Positions 7,762-17,143 of a stretch of 32,674 nt of DNA are shown here, piece after piece. Source of the stretch: Candidatus Desulfobacula maris (GTDB lineage: Bacteria > Desulfobacterota > Desulfobacteria > Desulfobacterales > Desulfobacteraceae); contig JACNHV010000257.1 of the NCBI GenBank assembly GCA_014383445.1, positions 1-32,674 of the forward strand, given 5' to 3'. Numbering within the stretch: position 1 is the first letter of the stretch; each line of letters starts with the position of its first letter. The position numbers were made by a program, and so were the translations under genes. The notes below the pieces were generated by a model, which had not been told where the DNA came from, did no database searches, and was given only the letters and a program-made list of their open reading frames with translations.

Positions 7762-7959
7762 ATGCCTAAAATTAAAACATGCAGAGCGGCTGCCAAACGG
7801 TTTAAAAAAACAGGATCAGGGAAATATAAATTCCGCAAATCCCATGCCAGTCATATATTAACCAAGAAAAGCACTAAAAGAAAAAGATCTTTAAGGCTAG
7901 ATAATATTGTGAGTCAGGATAATATGAAAGCAGTCAGGCGTATGTTACCCAACGGATAG
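7762..7959 (+). CDS. rpmI: 50S ribosomal protein L35
   Basis: A 65-residue basic protein starting [23 protein letters not shown] and ending RRMLPNG, the standard length and pattern of L35 (KTxxxAAKRFKxTGxGKxKR...HxLxxKxxKRKRxLR). ATG at 7762 is preceded by AGGAGAGG; an upstream in-frame ATG at 7714 would add 16 residues not found in the family. It assembles into the 50S subunit. The gene lies between two terminal-repeat elements within the infC-rpmI-rplT operon. Confidence 0.95.
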   Translation: MPKIKTCRAAAKRFKKTGSGKYKFRKSHASHILTKKSTKRKRSLRLDNIVSQDNMKAVRRMLPNG

Positions 7960-7960
7960 A

Positions 7961-8084
7961 TAGTGCCCGGCCGAAAACCGCCAATTTTGGAAGAATAAGC
8001 TCTTTTGCGAACAGATTACCGCGTTGGGATTGGATTACAGTGGAGATTATGCTTTAAAAATGTTAGGTTTTCGTTTAAACACTA
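7961..8084. repeat. Miniature inverted-repeat element B
   Basis: A 124-bp segment bounded by TAGTGCCCGGCCGAAAACC (7961-7979) and GGTTTTCGTTTAAACACTA (8066-8084). Reverse-complemented, the right end is TAGTGTTTAAACGAAAACC, identical to the left in the outer 5 and inner 8 positions. The termini match element A, but the interior differs and shows no long palindrome, so it may have lost one arm. It begins one base after the rpmI stop. The rest of the rpmI-rplT interval (8085-8152) is AT-rich with the rplT ribosome site (GAGGAG). Confidence 0.65.
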
Positions 8085-8152
8085 AATGACGCCCAGATTA
8101 ATATGATAATGATATTAATTTAAAAAAATAGAGAGTTGAGGAGTTTGACAAA

Positions 8153-8503
8153 ATGAGAGTTGTAAGAGGATTTAAAGCAAGACGACGCAGGAATAAGGTA
8201 CTGAAGCTTGCAAAAGGGTTTAGAGGCGGAAGAAGCAAATTATACCGCACGGCGGCAGACGCTGTTGATAAAGCGTTGATGTATGCATACCGGGACAGAA
8301 GGGTGCGTAAAAGAGATTTCAGAAAACTTTGGATCGTCAGAATTAATGCCGCAGCAAGGATGAATGATCTGTCATATAGTAAATTTATCAATGGTCTTAA
8401 ATTGGCAGGCAGTGAATTGGATCGCAAGGTGTTGGCGGATCTGGCAATATGTGATCCGGCTGCTTTTTCCCAATTGGCATCACTTGCCAGTGCAAATGTT
8501 TAA
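8153..8503 (+). CDS. rplT: 50S ribosomal protein L20
   Basis: A 116-residue protein with the classic L20 opening ([34 protein letters not shown]) and the C-terminal globular part ([28 protein letters not shown]...[10 protein letters not shown]). It is an early 50S assembly protein and, in model bacteria, represses its own operon by binding leader RNA. Repeat element B occupies the interval just upstream where such control would act. GAGGAG lies about ten bases before the ATG. pheS follows 27 bases later. Confidence 0.96.
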   Translation: MRVVRGFKARRRRNKVLKLAKGFRGGRSKLYRTAADAVDKALMYAYRDRRVRKRDFRKLWIVRINAAARMNDLSYSKFINGLKLAGSELDRKVLADLAICDPAAFSQLASLASANV

Positions 8504-8530
8504 ATAGATTAAACGATTTGCGAGGGTATT

Positions 8531-9538
8531 TTGCAAAATAGTATTATTGATATTGAAAAACAAGCCCTTGAAAGTATAGAAAAAGCAACTGATTCAGAGC
8601 AGCTCGAGCAGTTTTCCATTAAATATCTTGGAAGAAAGGGTGAGCTTACAAAATATTTGAGAAATATTTCTTCTCTTCCAGAGGATGAACGTCCCAGTGC
8701 TGGTAAGAATGCGAATATTCTGAAGACAAAGCTTGAAAAAGCTTTTAAGGCGGCCTTGTCAAAAATTGAGGCTTATGATGATAAGGCGTTTACAGGTATT
8801 GATGTGACCCTTCCCGGACGGTTCGTCCAAAGGGGGTCTCTTCATCCTATAACCCAGGTGGCCAATGAGATCTCTGATATCTTTTTAAGACTTGGGTTTG
8901 ATATTGCAGAAGGCCCGGAAGTTGAAACGGATTATTATAATTTTGAAGCCTTGAATATTCCCAAATATCATCCTGCAAGAGATATGCAGGACACCTTTTA
9001 TGTGTCGGAAAATATAGTCTTGAGGACACATACATCTCCATCCCAGCCCCGTGCAATGGAAAAAACCCAACCGCCATTGAGAATTATTGCGCCGGGAAAG
9101 GTGTTCAGGTGTGATTCAGACATCACTCATACGCCCATGTTTTATCAGATTGAAGGCCTGATGGTGGATCAAAATGTCTCTTTTGGTGACTTAAAAGGGA
9201 TTTTGACCACCTTTGTCCATCAATTTTTTGACACACAAACTTCTTTAAGATTCAGGCCTAGTTTTTTCCCGTTTACCGAGCCCTCTGCTGAAGTGGATAT
9301 CCGTTGTGTCATGTGCAAAGGAAAAGGCTGCCGAATCTGTTCAAAAACAGGATGGCTCGAAGTATTGGGGTCGGGCATGGTTCATCCAGCCGTTTTTGAA
9401 AATGTCGGGTATGATACCCAAAAGTATACGGGGTTTGCCTTTGGCATCGGCATCGAGCGTATGGCCATGCTCAAATATGGTATTGACGATATCAGAAAAT
9501 TTTATGAAAATGATTTGCGTTTTTTAGGGCAGTTTTAA
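8531..9538 (+). CDS. pheS: Phenylalanyl-tRNA synthetase alpha subunit
   Basis: Catalytic subunit of the alpha2-beta2 enzyme that charges tRNA-Phe. It has 335 residues: an N-terminal coiled-coil tRNA-binding arm (about 1-85, with KYLGRKGELTKYLRNI), then the class II core with motif 2 (RIIAPGKVFRCDSDITHTPMFYQIEG) and motif 3 (GFAFGIGIERMAMLKYGI...RFLGQF). It carries a C-x2-C-x4-C-x2-C cluster (VMCKGKGCRICSKTGW) often seen in bacterial PheS. The start is TTG at 8531 with GAGGG a few bases upstream; no earlier Met fits the family N-terminus. The stop is one base from the pheT ATG, so the two are translated together. Confidence 0.96.
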   Translation: MQNSIIDIEKQALESIEKATDSEQLEQFSIKYLGRKGELTKYLRNISSLPEDERPSAGKNANILKTKLEKAFKAALSKIEAYDDKAFTGIDVTLPGRFVQRGSLHPITQVANEISDIFLRLGFDIAEGPEVETDYYNFEALNIPKYHPARDMQDTFYVSENIVLRTHTSPSQPRAMEKTQPPLRIIAPGKVFRCDSDITHTPMFYQIEGLMVDQNVSFGDLKGILTTFVHQFFDTQTSLRFRPSFFPFTEPSAEVDIRCVMCKGKGCRICSKTGWLEVLGSGMVHPAVFENVGYDTQKYTGFAFGIGIERMAMLKYGIDDIRKFYENDLRFLGQF

Positions 9539-9539
9539 T

Positions 9540-11993
9540 ATGAAAGTCAGTTTAAGCTGGTTAAAAGAGTATATCTGTGTTGACCTTGAACCTGACGTGA
9601 TCGCAGAAAAATTGACCATGGCAGGCCTTGAGGTTGATGCTGTTGAAGATAAATATGATTACCTGGCCAATATTGTTGTTGCAAAAGTTGAAGATGTTAA
9701 AAAACACCCGAATGCTGACAACCTGTCTGTCTGCAGTGTTCATGCGGGCGGAGACAAACTGATTCAGATTGTCTGTGGCGCGCCCAATGTACAAAAAGGT
9801 ATGTTTGTGCCGTGTGCACTACCAGGAGCAGTGCTTCCTGGAGACAAGAAAATAAAAAAAGGTAAGATTCGGGGAGAAATTTCCTGTGGCATGTTATGCA
9901 GTGCCGCAGAACTAAGGCTCAATACAGATGCTTCAGGAATTATGGTTCTTGAAGAAGGCTTTCTTGCAGGAACTCCCCTTGAACAAGCATTAAAAATTTC
10001 TGATACTATGTTTGAAATTGATTTGACCCCCAACAGGCCGGATTGTTTGAGCATTATCGGTGTGGCCCGTGAAATTGGGGCGTTCACAGAACCCAGGCAA
10101 AAGCTTATGCTTCCTGATTATACTCTGCCAAAAGATAAAATTGGTAAAAAATCAATTCACGATTATGCAAAAGTTCAGATTATTGATTCGGATCTTTGCC
10201 CAAGATACTCTGCAGGTCTTTTATTTGATGTTAAAATCAAACCCTCTCCATTCTGGTTGCAGGAAAGACTTGAAACCATAGGCTTGACACCCATTAATAA
10301 CGTGGTTGATATTACAAATTTTGTTATGATGGAAATGGGGCAACCCCTTCATGCCTTTGATTTTGATGAGGTTGCAAAGGGTAAGATTATTGTTAGAAGA
10401 GCTGGGAATGATACGGATTTTACCACCCTTGACAGTAAAAATCATAAGCTTGAATCTGATATGCTCATGATTTGTGATGGAGAAAGGCCTGTGGCACTTG
10501 CCGGAGTGATGGGGGGCGAAAATTCTGAGATTTCAGATTCCACCACCCGGGTACTTGTGGAAAGCGCATATTTTAATCCCATCTCCATCAGAAAAACGGC
10601 AAAAAAAACCAATATTGCCACGGACGCGTCTCACCGGTTTGAACGGGGTGTTGACCCGGACGGAACAGTCAAAGCATTAACCAGGGCAGTTTCTCTCATG
10701 GCTCAACTATGCGATGCAACCATTGCCAAAGATTATATTGATGAATATCCGAACAAATCTGTTCCCGTTAAGATTGACTTGAATACAGATGTTTTGAATA
10801 AACGATTGGGAACTGATTTAAGTAGAGATGCAATCTGTGAGATTTTAAGGTCAGTGGAATTTGATGTTGAGAAAATAAGTGATGTCCATCTGAAAGTCGG
10901 CGTACCATTTTTCAGGGTGGATGTTGTCAGACCTGAAGACCTTTCTGAAGAAGTGGCCAGGCTTTGGGGATATAACAATATTAAGACAAGTTATCCTCTG
11001 GTGCCGGCAATTGGCAGACCTTTGGATCAAAAGATCGTTCTCAGGGAAAACATCCGGCATATAATGACTGGATTTTCTTTTTTTGAGATTATTAACTATA
11101 ATTTTATTAATGAAAATTCATGTGACAGGTTAAACCTGTTGGATAACGATAAAAGGCGGGATGTTGAAACGATTTTAAACCCGATTTCAGATCAGATGTC
11201 GGTTTTAAGGACCTCTTTGATTCCCGGTCTTCTTGAAACAATGAAAATAAATATTTCACAGCAGGTAGATACGTTAAAGATTTTTGAAATCGGCAAGGTG
11301 TTTTTTGCTACACAAAAGGGATCTTTGCCTGAAGAAAAGGAAATGTTTGCGGGCCTGATCACAGGCAGCCGGTCTGATCAGTCATGGCATTCAAAAAAGA
11401 CCAGGATTGATTTTTTTGATTTAAAAGGTGTTATTGAAGGTTTTTTTGAAGGGCTGATGATCAAGAATTTAATTTTTGAAAAAATTGAAGATGAATCCTG
11501 CCCATATTATAAAAAAGGATATGCAGCTGTAGTTAATTCCAATGATACCATTCTGGGTACCCTTGGAAAAATCGATGAAAAGGCTTTGAAAAATTATGGA
11601 TTAAAACAGGATGCATTTGTTTTTGATTTCAGTCTTAAGGCCATACAGGATCTGCTTCCCCGCGATATTACAGCGGAACTTTTGCCAAGATTCCCTTCCA
11701 TTTCAAGGGATATTACCATTATTGTGGACAGATCCATAACAGTCGGGGCAATCTTGAAACATGTTGAACTCATTTCTAAAAAGGAATCTCTGATTGAAAA
11801 GACTTTTCTTTTTGATGCCTTTGAAGGCCTGCCTTTGCCTGAAGGTAAAAAGTCTTTGTCCCTCAGGGTTGTTTATAGATCAGCAGGTAAAACCTTGAAA
11901 GAAAAAAATATTAAACAATTGCATGTAAATATTTCACAATCCATTGTTGACCTGTTCCATGCAGACCTGCCAGACTCGCAGGAAATAAGATAG
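9540..11993 (+). CDS. pheT: Phenylalanyl-tRNA synthetase beta subunit
   Basis: The 817-residue beta subunit, full length for the family. Domains in order: N-terminal B1 fold with the EMAP/tRNA-binding insert (about 40-150; KKHPNADNLSVCSVHAG, VCGAPNV), B3/B4 editing region (about 210-400; DITNFVMMEMGQPLHAFD, VMGGENSEI, ASHRFERGVD), B5 (about 405-475), the catalytic-like core (RTSLIPGLLETM, FEIGKVF) and a C-terminal ferredoxin-fold anticodon-binding domain (about 720-810; RFPSISRDITIIVD). The B3/B4 module hydrolyses mischarged Tyr-tRNA-Phe. It directly follows pheS. No ihfA or MerR-type gene comes after it, as is seen in some relatives; a tRNA gene follows instead. Confidence 0.96.
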   Translation: MKVSLSWLKEYICVDLEPDVIAEKLTMAGLEVDAVEDKYDYLANIVVAKVEDVKKHPNADNLSVCSVHAGGDKLIQIVCGAPNVQKGMFVPCALPGAVLPGDKKIKKGKIRGEISCGMLCSAAELRLNTDASGIMVLEEGFLAGTPLEQALKISDTMFEIDLTPNRPDCLSIIGVAREIGAFTEPRQKLMLPDYTLPKDKIGKKSIHDYAKVQIIDSDLCPRYSAGLLFDVKIKPSPFWLQERLETIGLTPINNVVDITNFVMMEMGQPLHAFDFDEVAKGKIIVRRAGNDTDFTTLDSKNHKLESDMLMICDGERPVALAGVMGGENSEISDSTTRVLVESAYFNPISIRKTAKKTNIATDASHRFERGVDPDGTVKALTRAVSLMAQLCDATIAKDYIDEYPNKSVPVKIDLNTDVLNKRLGTDLSRDAICEILRSVEFDVEKISDVHLKVGVPFFRVDVVRPEDLSEEVARLWGYNNIKTSYPLVPAIGRPLDQKIVLRENIRHIMTGFSFFEIINYNFINENSCDRLNLLDNDKRRDVETILNPISDQMSVLRTSLIPGLLETMKINISQQVDTLKIFEIGKVFFATQKGSLPEEKEMFAGLITGSRSDQSWHSKKTRIDFFDLKGVIEGFFEGLMIKNLIFEKIEDESCPYYKKGYAAVVNSNDTILGTLGKIDEKALKNYGLKQDAFVFDFSLKAIQDLLPRDITAELLPRFPSISRDITIIVDRSITVGAILKHVELISKKESLIEKTFLFDAFEGLPLPEGKKSLSLRVVYRSAGKTLKEKNIKQLHVNISQSIVDLFHADLPDSQEIR

Positions 11994-12020
11994 GGCAATT
12001 ATTTTTAATATCCTTGCCCT
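11992..12020 (+). terminator. Weak hairpin after pheT
   Basis: AGGGCAA (11992-11998) pairs with TTGCCCT (12014-12020) across a T-rich 15-base loop, starting inside the pheT stop codon. No T-run follows, so a factor-independent terminator is doubtful; it may protect the 3' end or reduce read-through into the tRNA promoter. Confidence 0.3.
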
Positions 12021-12033
12021 GTTAAAAGTGTTA

Positions 12034-12062
12034 TTGACAAACCCAATCGGGGTTGGTATATT
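12034..12062 (+). promoter_or_regulatory. Sigma-70-type promoter of tRNA-Gly
   Basis: A perfect TTGACA (12034-12039), a 17-base spacer and TATATT (12057-12062) lie 11 bases before the mature tRNA 5' end. It is the best consensus promoter in the window. Transcription may continue into rimP-nusA-infB if the terminator after the tRNA is leaky. Confidence 0.8.
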
Positions 12063-12073
12063 ATGCCGCTAAT

Positions 12074-12149
12074 GCGGGCATAACTCAGCTGGTAGAGTGC
12101 AAGCTTCCCAAGCTTGATGTCGCGAGTTCGAGTCTCGTTGCCCGCTCCA
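12074..12149 (+). tRNA. tRNA-Gly (anticodon CCC)
   Basis: A 76-base cloverleaf with encoded CCA. The acceptor stem is GCGGGCA/TGCCCGC, the D stem ACTC/GAGT around AGCTGGTA, the anticodon stem CAAGC/GCTTG with loop TTCCCAA (anticodon CCC at 12107-12109), the variable loop ATGTC, and the T stem GCGAG/CTCGT around TTCGAGT. All helices pair, with one G-T. It reads GGG codons. It lies between pheT and rimP behind its own strong promoter. Confidence 0.95.
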
Positions 12150-12222
12150 TCTTTAAAAGGAAGGATGGCAGATTTGTTCCACTGATTTTATTTGGTGAAG
12201 ATTTTGTGATTGTTGCACTAGG

Positions 12223-12243
12223 AACGGGCATCTGCCCGTTTTT
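12223..12243 (+). terminator. Intrinsic terminator between tRNA-Gly and rimP
   Basis: AACGGGC (12223-12229), loop ATCT and GCCCGTT (12234-12240) form a GC-rich 7-bp stem followed by a run of five Ts counting the stem end (12239-12243). It would end the tRNA transcript 74 bases past the tRNA and 43 bases before rimP, or act as an attenuator for the rimP-nusA-infB genes. Confidence 0.7.
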
Positions 12244-12285
12244 GTATTTGAGGACGTATAAACGAGTAGGTGGTTAAGATTATAT

Positions 12286-12762
12286 ATGGGTGTTAAGTAT
12301 AAGAAAGATAACAGCTGGTTAGTTGAAAAAATCAAAGAAGTGGTGCAGCCATTGTGCCAGGCTGAGAATTTTGAACTGGTTCATTTGGAATATGTTCATA
12401 GTGATCGGGAAAATATTGTCCGTCTCTTTCTGGATAAACCAGGGGGCATTACACTAGACGATTGTATTTATGTCAGCCGTCAGCTTGGAGACTTAATAGA
12501 TGTTCATATAGAGAATATTGGCAGTTACAGGTTAGAAGTTTCTTCTCCCGGGCCAAACCGTCCCTTGAATAAAAAAGAAGATTTTCATCGTTTCAAGGGT
12601 GAGAGAGTAAAAATTGAGACTAATGAGTTGATTGAGAATAAAAAAAAGTTTACCGGAATTCTTGAGATAATTAATGATGATTCTGTTGTAATTGCTGTTG
12701 ATGAGAAAAGAGTTGAGATATCAGATCATGCGATCAGCAAAGCAATACTTGCAGGTCAATAA
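12286..12762 (+). CDS. rimP: Ribosome maturation factor RimP
   Basis: A 158-residue protein matching RimP: N-terminal domain with FELVHLEYVHSDRENIVRLFLDKPGGITLDDC and SRQLGDLIDV, the conserved SYRLEVSSPGPNRPL segment (about 84-98), and a C-terminal Sm-like barrel (about 99-155). RimP is needed for late 30S maturation. Its position directly before nusA and infB is the classical one. ATG at 12286 has only a distant AGGTGG upstream, so the exact start is less certain than the identity. nusA begins 18 bases after the stop. Confidence 0.93.
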   Translation: MGVKYKKDNSWLVEKIKEVVQPLCQAENFELVHLEYVHSDRENIVRLFLDKPGGITLDDCIYVSRQLGDLIDVHIENIGSYRLEVSSPGPNRPLNKKEDFHRFKGERVKIETNELIENKKKFTGILEIINDDSVVIAVDEKRVEISDHAISKAILAGQ

Positions 12763-12780
12763 TATGGAGAACGCTTAGTA

Positions 12781-14178
12781 ATGTTTATCACAGATATTAA
12801 AAGGGTTATTGACCAGGTAAGCCGAGAAAAAGGGATTGAACCGGAAGTTCTTATTAACACCTTGAAAGAAGCCATTATTTCAGCGGCCAGAAAGAGCATC
12901 GGGCCGCGGGCTGATATTGAAGTCCACTATGATAGTAAGACAGGGGATGTTGAGGTCTTCCATTTTAAAGAGGTGGTAGAAGAAGTTGAATATTCTGACA
13001 GTGAACTGACCCTTGAAGACGGATATGAATATGACCCTGAATGTGAGATTGGTGACAGCCTGGGTATCCGGATTGACACAGAAGAATTTGGTCGAATTGC
13101 TGCTCAGTCTGCTAAACAGGTAATCATTCAGAAAATGCGGGAAGCGGAAAGAAATGCGGTCTATGAAAATTTTATCCAGAAAAAAGGTAAAATTATTAAT
13201 GGTATTGTTCAACGCTTCGACAGGGGCAGTATTGTTGTTAATCTGGGACAGGCAGAGGCGGTTTTAAGGCCCCGGGACCAGATGCCAAGAGAAAATTACA
13301 AGCGCGGCGACAGGGTCAGAGCTTATGTATTAGATGTCCTGGAGGAATCAAAGGGCGCCCAGATTCTTTTATCCAGAACACATCCAGAATTTTTAGTTGA
13401 ATTGTTTAAAACAGAGGTTCCAGAAGTTGCAGAAGGAATTGTAACCCTGCGTGCGGCTGCAAGAGTGCCAGGGTTAAGGGCTAAGGTTGCCGTGTCTTCT
13501 AGTGATTCAGATGTTGATCCGGTTGGTGCCTGTGTGGGCATGAAGGGGAACAGGGTTCAGAATATTGTTCAGGAACTTCGCGGTGAAAAAATTGATATTG
13601 TTCAATGGAGCCCGGATATAGCAAGATTTGTTTGTAATGCTTTGTCTCCTGCTGAGATTGCCAGGGTGATTATTGATGAAGATAATCGATCCATGGAAGT
13701 CATAGTGAACGATGAATACCTTTCCATTGCCATCGGCAAGGGTGGTCAAAATGTGTCTCTTGCCTGTGAAATAACGGGTTGGCATCTGGAAGTGACCAGT
13801 GAAGAGGAATACAGCCGGGAATTAAAACAAGGATATGACAGTCTGATGAAATTGACTGGGGTAGGACTGACCATGGCAGAAGTTCTTTTTAAAAGTGGAT
13901 ATGCTTCTGTCCTGGATATATCTGAAGCAGACATTGAAGATATTATTTCAATCACTGAATTAGATGAAACTCAAGCTAAAGAAATGATTGAAGAAGCAAA
14001 AGTCATTCTGGAAAAAGAATTACAGGAAAAAGACCAGGAAAAAGACCAGGAAAAAGACCAGGAAAAAGTGCAGAAAAAAGAGCAGAAAAAAGAGCAGGTT
14101 CAGGAGCGGGAACAAGATCAGGAACAGGATAAAGAGCCGAAAGATGATCAAGATATGCAAGAAGGTGAAGGCGATTAA
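12781..14178 (+). CDS. nusA: Transcription termination/antitermination protein NusA
   Basis: NusA binds RNA polymerase and nascent RNA and modulates pausing, termination and antitermination. The 465-residue protein shows the N-terminal polymerase-binding domain (1-125), the S1 domain (about 135-200; GKIINGIVQRFDRGSIVVNLG), KH1 (about 235-285; VGACVGMKGNRVQNIVQEL), KH2 (about 300-350; SIAIGKGGQNVSLACEITGW) and one helix-hairpin-helix region (about 350-415; LTGVGLTMAEVLFKSG). The tail from about residue 410 is low-complexity Glu/Lys/Gln/Asp built on an EKDQ tetrapeptide and coded by a 12-bp tandem repeat. This tail replaces the two acidic-repeat domains of the E. coli protein. It sits between rimP and infB. 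Confidence 0.95.
   Translation: MFITDIKRVIDQVSREKGIEPEVLINTLKEAIISAARKSIGPRADIEVHYDSKTGDVEVFHFKEVVEEVEYSDSELTLEDGYEYDPECEIGDSLGIRIDTEEFGRIAAQSAKQVIIQKMREAERNAVYENFIQKKGKIINGIVQRFDRGSIVVNLGQAEAVLRPRDQMPRENYKRGDRVRAYVLDVLEESKGAQILLSRTHPEFLVELFKTEVPEVAEGIVTLRAAARVPGLRAKVAVSSSDSDVDPVGACVGMKGNRVQNIVQELRGEKIDIVQWSPDIARFVCNALSPAEIARVIIDEDNRSMEVIVNDEYLSIAIGKGGQNVSLACEITGWHLEVTSEEEYSRELKQGYDSLMKLTGVGLTMAEVLFKSGYASVLDISEADIEDIISITELDETQAKEMIEEAKVILEKELQEKDQEKDQEKDQEKVQKKEQKKEQVQEREQDQEQDKEPKDDQDMQEGEGD
14026..14097 (+). repeat. 12-bp tandem repeat in the nusA 3' end
   Basis: Six consecutive 12-base units: GAAAAAGACCAG three times (14026-14061), GAAAAAGTGCAG (14062-14073) and AAAAAAGAGCAG twice (14074-14097). 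They encode EKDQ x3, EKVQ and KKEQ x2. The unit length keeps frame, so copy-number change would lengthen or shorten the NusA tail without disrupting it. A looser ERDQ/EQDK-like continuation follows to the stop. Confidence 0.85.
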
Positions 14179-14250
14179 TGGTTAGGTCATATAGACAACA
14201 GATAGCAGACGAAAAAAGAATATAAAAAGAGACTTACTTGGGGGCAATAA

Positions 14251-17133
14251 ATGGTGAAGATCAGAGTATATGAGCTGGCTAAAGATCTGAACATGACGAA
14301 CAGAGCGCTTCTTAATAAAATGAAAGAGTTGAAGATTGAAGTTAAAAGCCATATGAGTTCTCTGGAAGACTATGATATTAGCACAATTAAAAGAAGCCTT
14401 TTTGGAAAAGCGAAAAGGGAAAAGGATGTTAAGGTAAAACCATCCGTCATCCGCAGGCGCAGACAGGATTCTGAAGAGATTGTTGTGCCGGAAATTAAGG
14501 AAGAAACCATAACATTGACGGAAGAAAAAACAGAACAGACTATTGCCCTTAAAAACAAAGCGCCTGTTGCCAAGGAAGAAATACAAGAAGCGCCATCAGA
14601 TATTGAGCAAGGGGTTATTAAAGAAGAACCCAAAGACCAGGATATTGAAAAGGTCCCTGGGAAAGTAGATCCAGCTCCCAAAAAAATTAAAGTAAAAGCT
14701 AAAAAAGGTAAGCCTGCCAAAATTATTAAACCCATGGAAATTGATAAACCCGAAACAATTGAGACTGAAAAGATAAAACACGACCTTAAATCTGATGAGA
14801 CTGCAATTCCTCCTGCAAAGAAAGAAGACCTTAAACCTGAAGAATTGATTAAGGAAAAAGAAGAAAAACATATTGCTGCCCAGGAAATTGAGCCGGTTGT
14901 TGTCGAGGATATAGAGAAAAAAAAGAAAAAGAAAAAGAAAAAATCCACTCCTGCAAAAATTGTTAAAATTGCAGATCCTTTAGTACTTGAAAATTTAAGA
15001 AAATCTACGCCAGGCGAAGATAATAAATGGGGTGGTGTGAAAAAAGACAGCAACAAGGAGAGTGCAAATAAAAAACCCTTTCAAAAGAAAGCCCCCGCAC
15101 CCTCACGGCCTCCTGCTACTCCTGGAAAGGCTTTGCCCGTGGTTGATATTCCCGTGTCCGATGAAATTGATACGCTAAAAAGAAAAAAAGAAAAAAGAAA
15201 AATCGTGTTTGGTGAGGACAAACCTGCTGCCGGGAAAAGAAAACAGCGTATGAAAAAATCTGTGATTGAAGGGGAGGCCCTCTATACCACCCCCCGCGGT
15301 AGAAAAAAACGAGGCAAAAAGGATACAAGAGGGAAAAAGGGAAATAAGACCCAGATTACCACACCAAAAGCAATTAAAAGACGTATTAAGATTGATGATG
15401 CAATTGAACTTGCCGAACTTGCAAAGAGAATGGGTATCAAAGCAAATGAGATGATTGCTAAATTGATGACCTTAGGTGTTATGGCAACGGTGAATCAGAC
15501 CATTGATTTTGATACGGCAGTGCTGGTTGCGACAGAATTCGAATTTGAGGTGGAAAAAGCATCTTTTGAGGAAGAGACCCTTCTCAATATTGAAATTGGG
15601 GATGATGATGAAGATAAAATGACTGGAAGAGCGCCGGTTGTCACTATAATGGGGCATGTAGACCATGGAAAAACTTCACTTTTAGACGTCATCAGGAAAT
15701 CTAAAATTACCAGTGGTGAAGCCGGCGGAATTACACAGCATATTGGTGCCTATAATGTTAAAACACCCAATGGCGGACGTATCACATTCCTTGATACACC
15801 TGGGCATGCTGCCTTTACTGCAATGCGATCCAGGGGTGCCAAGGTTACAGATATTGTTATCCTTGTTGTTGCTGCCGATGACGGGGTGATGCCTCAGACC
15901 ATAGAAGCAATCAACCACTCAAAAGCAGCAGGTGTGCCAGTTGTGGTTGCTGTAAATAAAATGGATAAGCCAGGAGCTGATCCTGACAAAATCATGAGAG
16001 AGCTATCAGAGCTTGATCTGCTTGCAGAAGACTGGGGTGGAAATGTCATATTTGTGAAAGTATCTGCAAAGACTGGAGAAGGCATTGATGATCTACTTGA
16101 AATGATTCTGTTGCAGTCTGAAGTTCTGGAACTCAAGGCGAATCCAGAAAGAAAAGCCACGGGTTATGTTGTAGAATCAAGGTTAGACGTTGGGCGAGGT
16201 GCAGTTGCAACAGTACTTGTAAAACAGGGAACTTTGAGAGATGGTGATCCAATTGTGTGTGGACACTATTCAGGTCGACTCAGGGCAATGATTGATGATT
16301 CCGGGGCCAGAATTGAAAGCGCAGGCCCAAGTACTCCTGTTGAAATTGTTGGCCTGAACGGCGTGCCAGATGCCGGGGATGAGTTTATAGCTGTTGCCTC
16401 GGATAAGGATGCAAAACAGATTGCAGGCCACAGGATGCAGAAACAAAGGGCCAAAGAGCTGGCCAAGAAGAGCCGGGCAAATCTTGAAAAGATGTTTGAA
16501 AACCTTGGTTCTGCTGAAGTCAAGGAACTCAAACTTATTGTTAAAGCAGATGTTCAGGGCTCCATTGAAGCCTTGAATGATTCATTAAAAGATCTGGCCA
16601 AGGAAGAAGTGGAGATTAAAATCGTTCATTCCGGTGTTGGTACCATAAACGATTCGGATGTAGCACTTGCAGCAGTGTCTGATGCCATTATTATCGGGTT
16701 TAATGTCCGGCCGACAACACAGATTCGAAAGTTTGCCAAGGATGAAAATGTGGATATGCGGTTTTATGATATTATTTATAATGTTATCAATGATATTAAA
16801 GCTGCACTGGATGGTATGATGCCGTCAACATTCCATGAAATTATCATTGGACGGGCTGATGTTCGTGAGACTTTTGTAGTGCCTAAGATGGGAACCATTG
16901 CAGGGTGCCATATTTCAGAAGGCAAAGTTATTCGAGGCAAGAAAGTAAGACTCTTAAGAGATGGCATTATCAAGTGTGATACGGAATTGTCATCCCTGCG
17001 GCGGTTTAAAGATGATGCCAAAGAGGTGGAACAGGGATTTGAGTGCGGTATCGGTCTTAAAAAATACAATGATATCAAGGTGGGCGATGCTATTGAGTGT
17101 TATGAAGTTGAAGAAAGAAAGTACAAAGGCTGA
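14251..17133 (+). CDS. infB: Translation initiation factor IF-2
   Basis: GTPase that delivers fMet-tRNA to the ribosome and promotes subunit joining; 960 residues. A small IF2_N domain (1-50; [26 protein letters not shown]) is followed by a long, charged, probably disordered linker (about 60-370) with a nine-lysine run, then a second IF2_N module (about 375-440; [25 protein letters not shown]). The G domain begins near residue 465: G1 GHVDHGKT (468-475), G3 DTPGH, G4 NKMD, G5 SAKTG. Domains II, III and C2 complete the protein ([29 protein letters not shown]). It follows nusA by 72 bases and precedes rbfA by 10. The ylxR and DUF503 genes found here in some relatives are absent. Confidence 0.96.
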   Translation: MVKIRVYELAKDLNMTNRALLNKMKELKIEVKSHMSSLEDYDISTIKRSLFGKAKREKDVKVKPSVIRRRRQDSEEIVVPEIKEETITLTEEKTEQTIALKNKAPVAKEEIQEAPSDIEQGVIKEEPKDQDIEKVPGKVDPAPKKIKVKAKKGKPAKIIKPMEIDKPETIETEKIKHDLKSDETAIPPAKKEDLKPEELIKEKEEKHIAAQEIEPVVVEDIEKKKKKKKKKSTPAKIVKIADPLVLENLRKSTPGEDNKWGGVKKDSNKESANKKPFQKKAPAPSRPPATPGKALPVVDIPVSDEIDTLKRKKEKRKIVFGEDKPAAGKRKQRMKKSVIEGEALYTTPRGRKKRGKKDTRGKKGNKTQITTPKAIKRRIKIDDAIELAELAKRMGIKANEMIAKLMTLGVMATVNQTIDFDTAVLVATEFEFEVEKASFEEETLLNIEIGDDDEDKMTGRAPVVTIMGHVDHGKTSLLDVIRKSKITSGEAGGITQHIGAYNVKTPNGGRITFLDTPGHAAFTAMRSRGAKVTDIVILVVAADDGVMPQTIEAINHSKAAGVPVVVAVNKMDKPGADPDKIMRELSELDLLAEDWGGNVIFVKVSAKTGEGIDDLLEMILLQSEVLELKANPERKATGYVVESRLDVGRGAVATVLVKQGTLRDGDPIVCGHYSGRLRAMIDDSGARIESAGPSTPVEIVGLNGVPDAGDEFIAVASDKDAKQIAGHRMQKQRAKELAKKSRANLEKMFENLGSAEVKELKLIVKADVQGSIEALNDSLKDLAKEEVEIKIVHSGVGTINDSDVALAAVSDAIIIGFNVRPTTQIRKFAKDENVDMRFYDIIYNVINDIKAALDGMMPSTFHEIIIGRADVRETFVVPKMGTIAGCHISEGKVIRGKKVRLLRDGIIKCDTELSSLRRFKDDAKEVEQGFECGIGLKKYNDIKVGDAIECYEVEERKYKG

Positions 17134-17143
17134 TTAATTAAAC

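Noticed and set aside
14370-15056. Long open frame (228 codons) on the minus strand inside infB
   Set aside because: It mirrors the lysine-rich linker of IF-2, giving Phe/Ser/Ile-rich low-complexity translation; no ribosome site and the plus-strand gene is certain.
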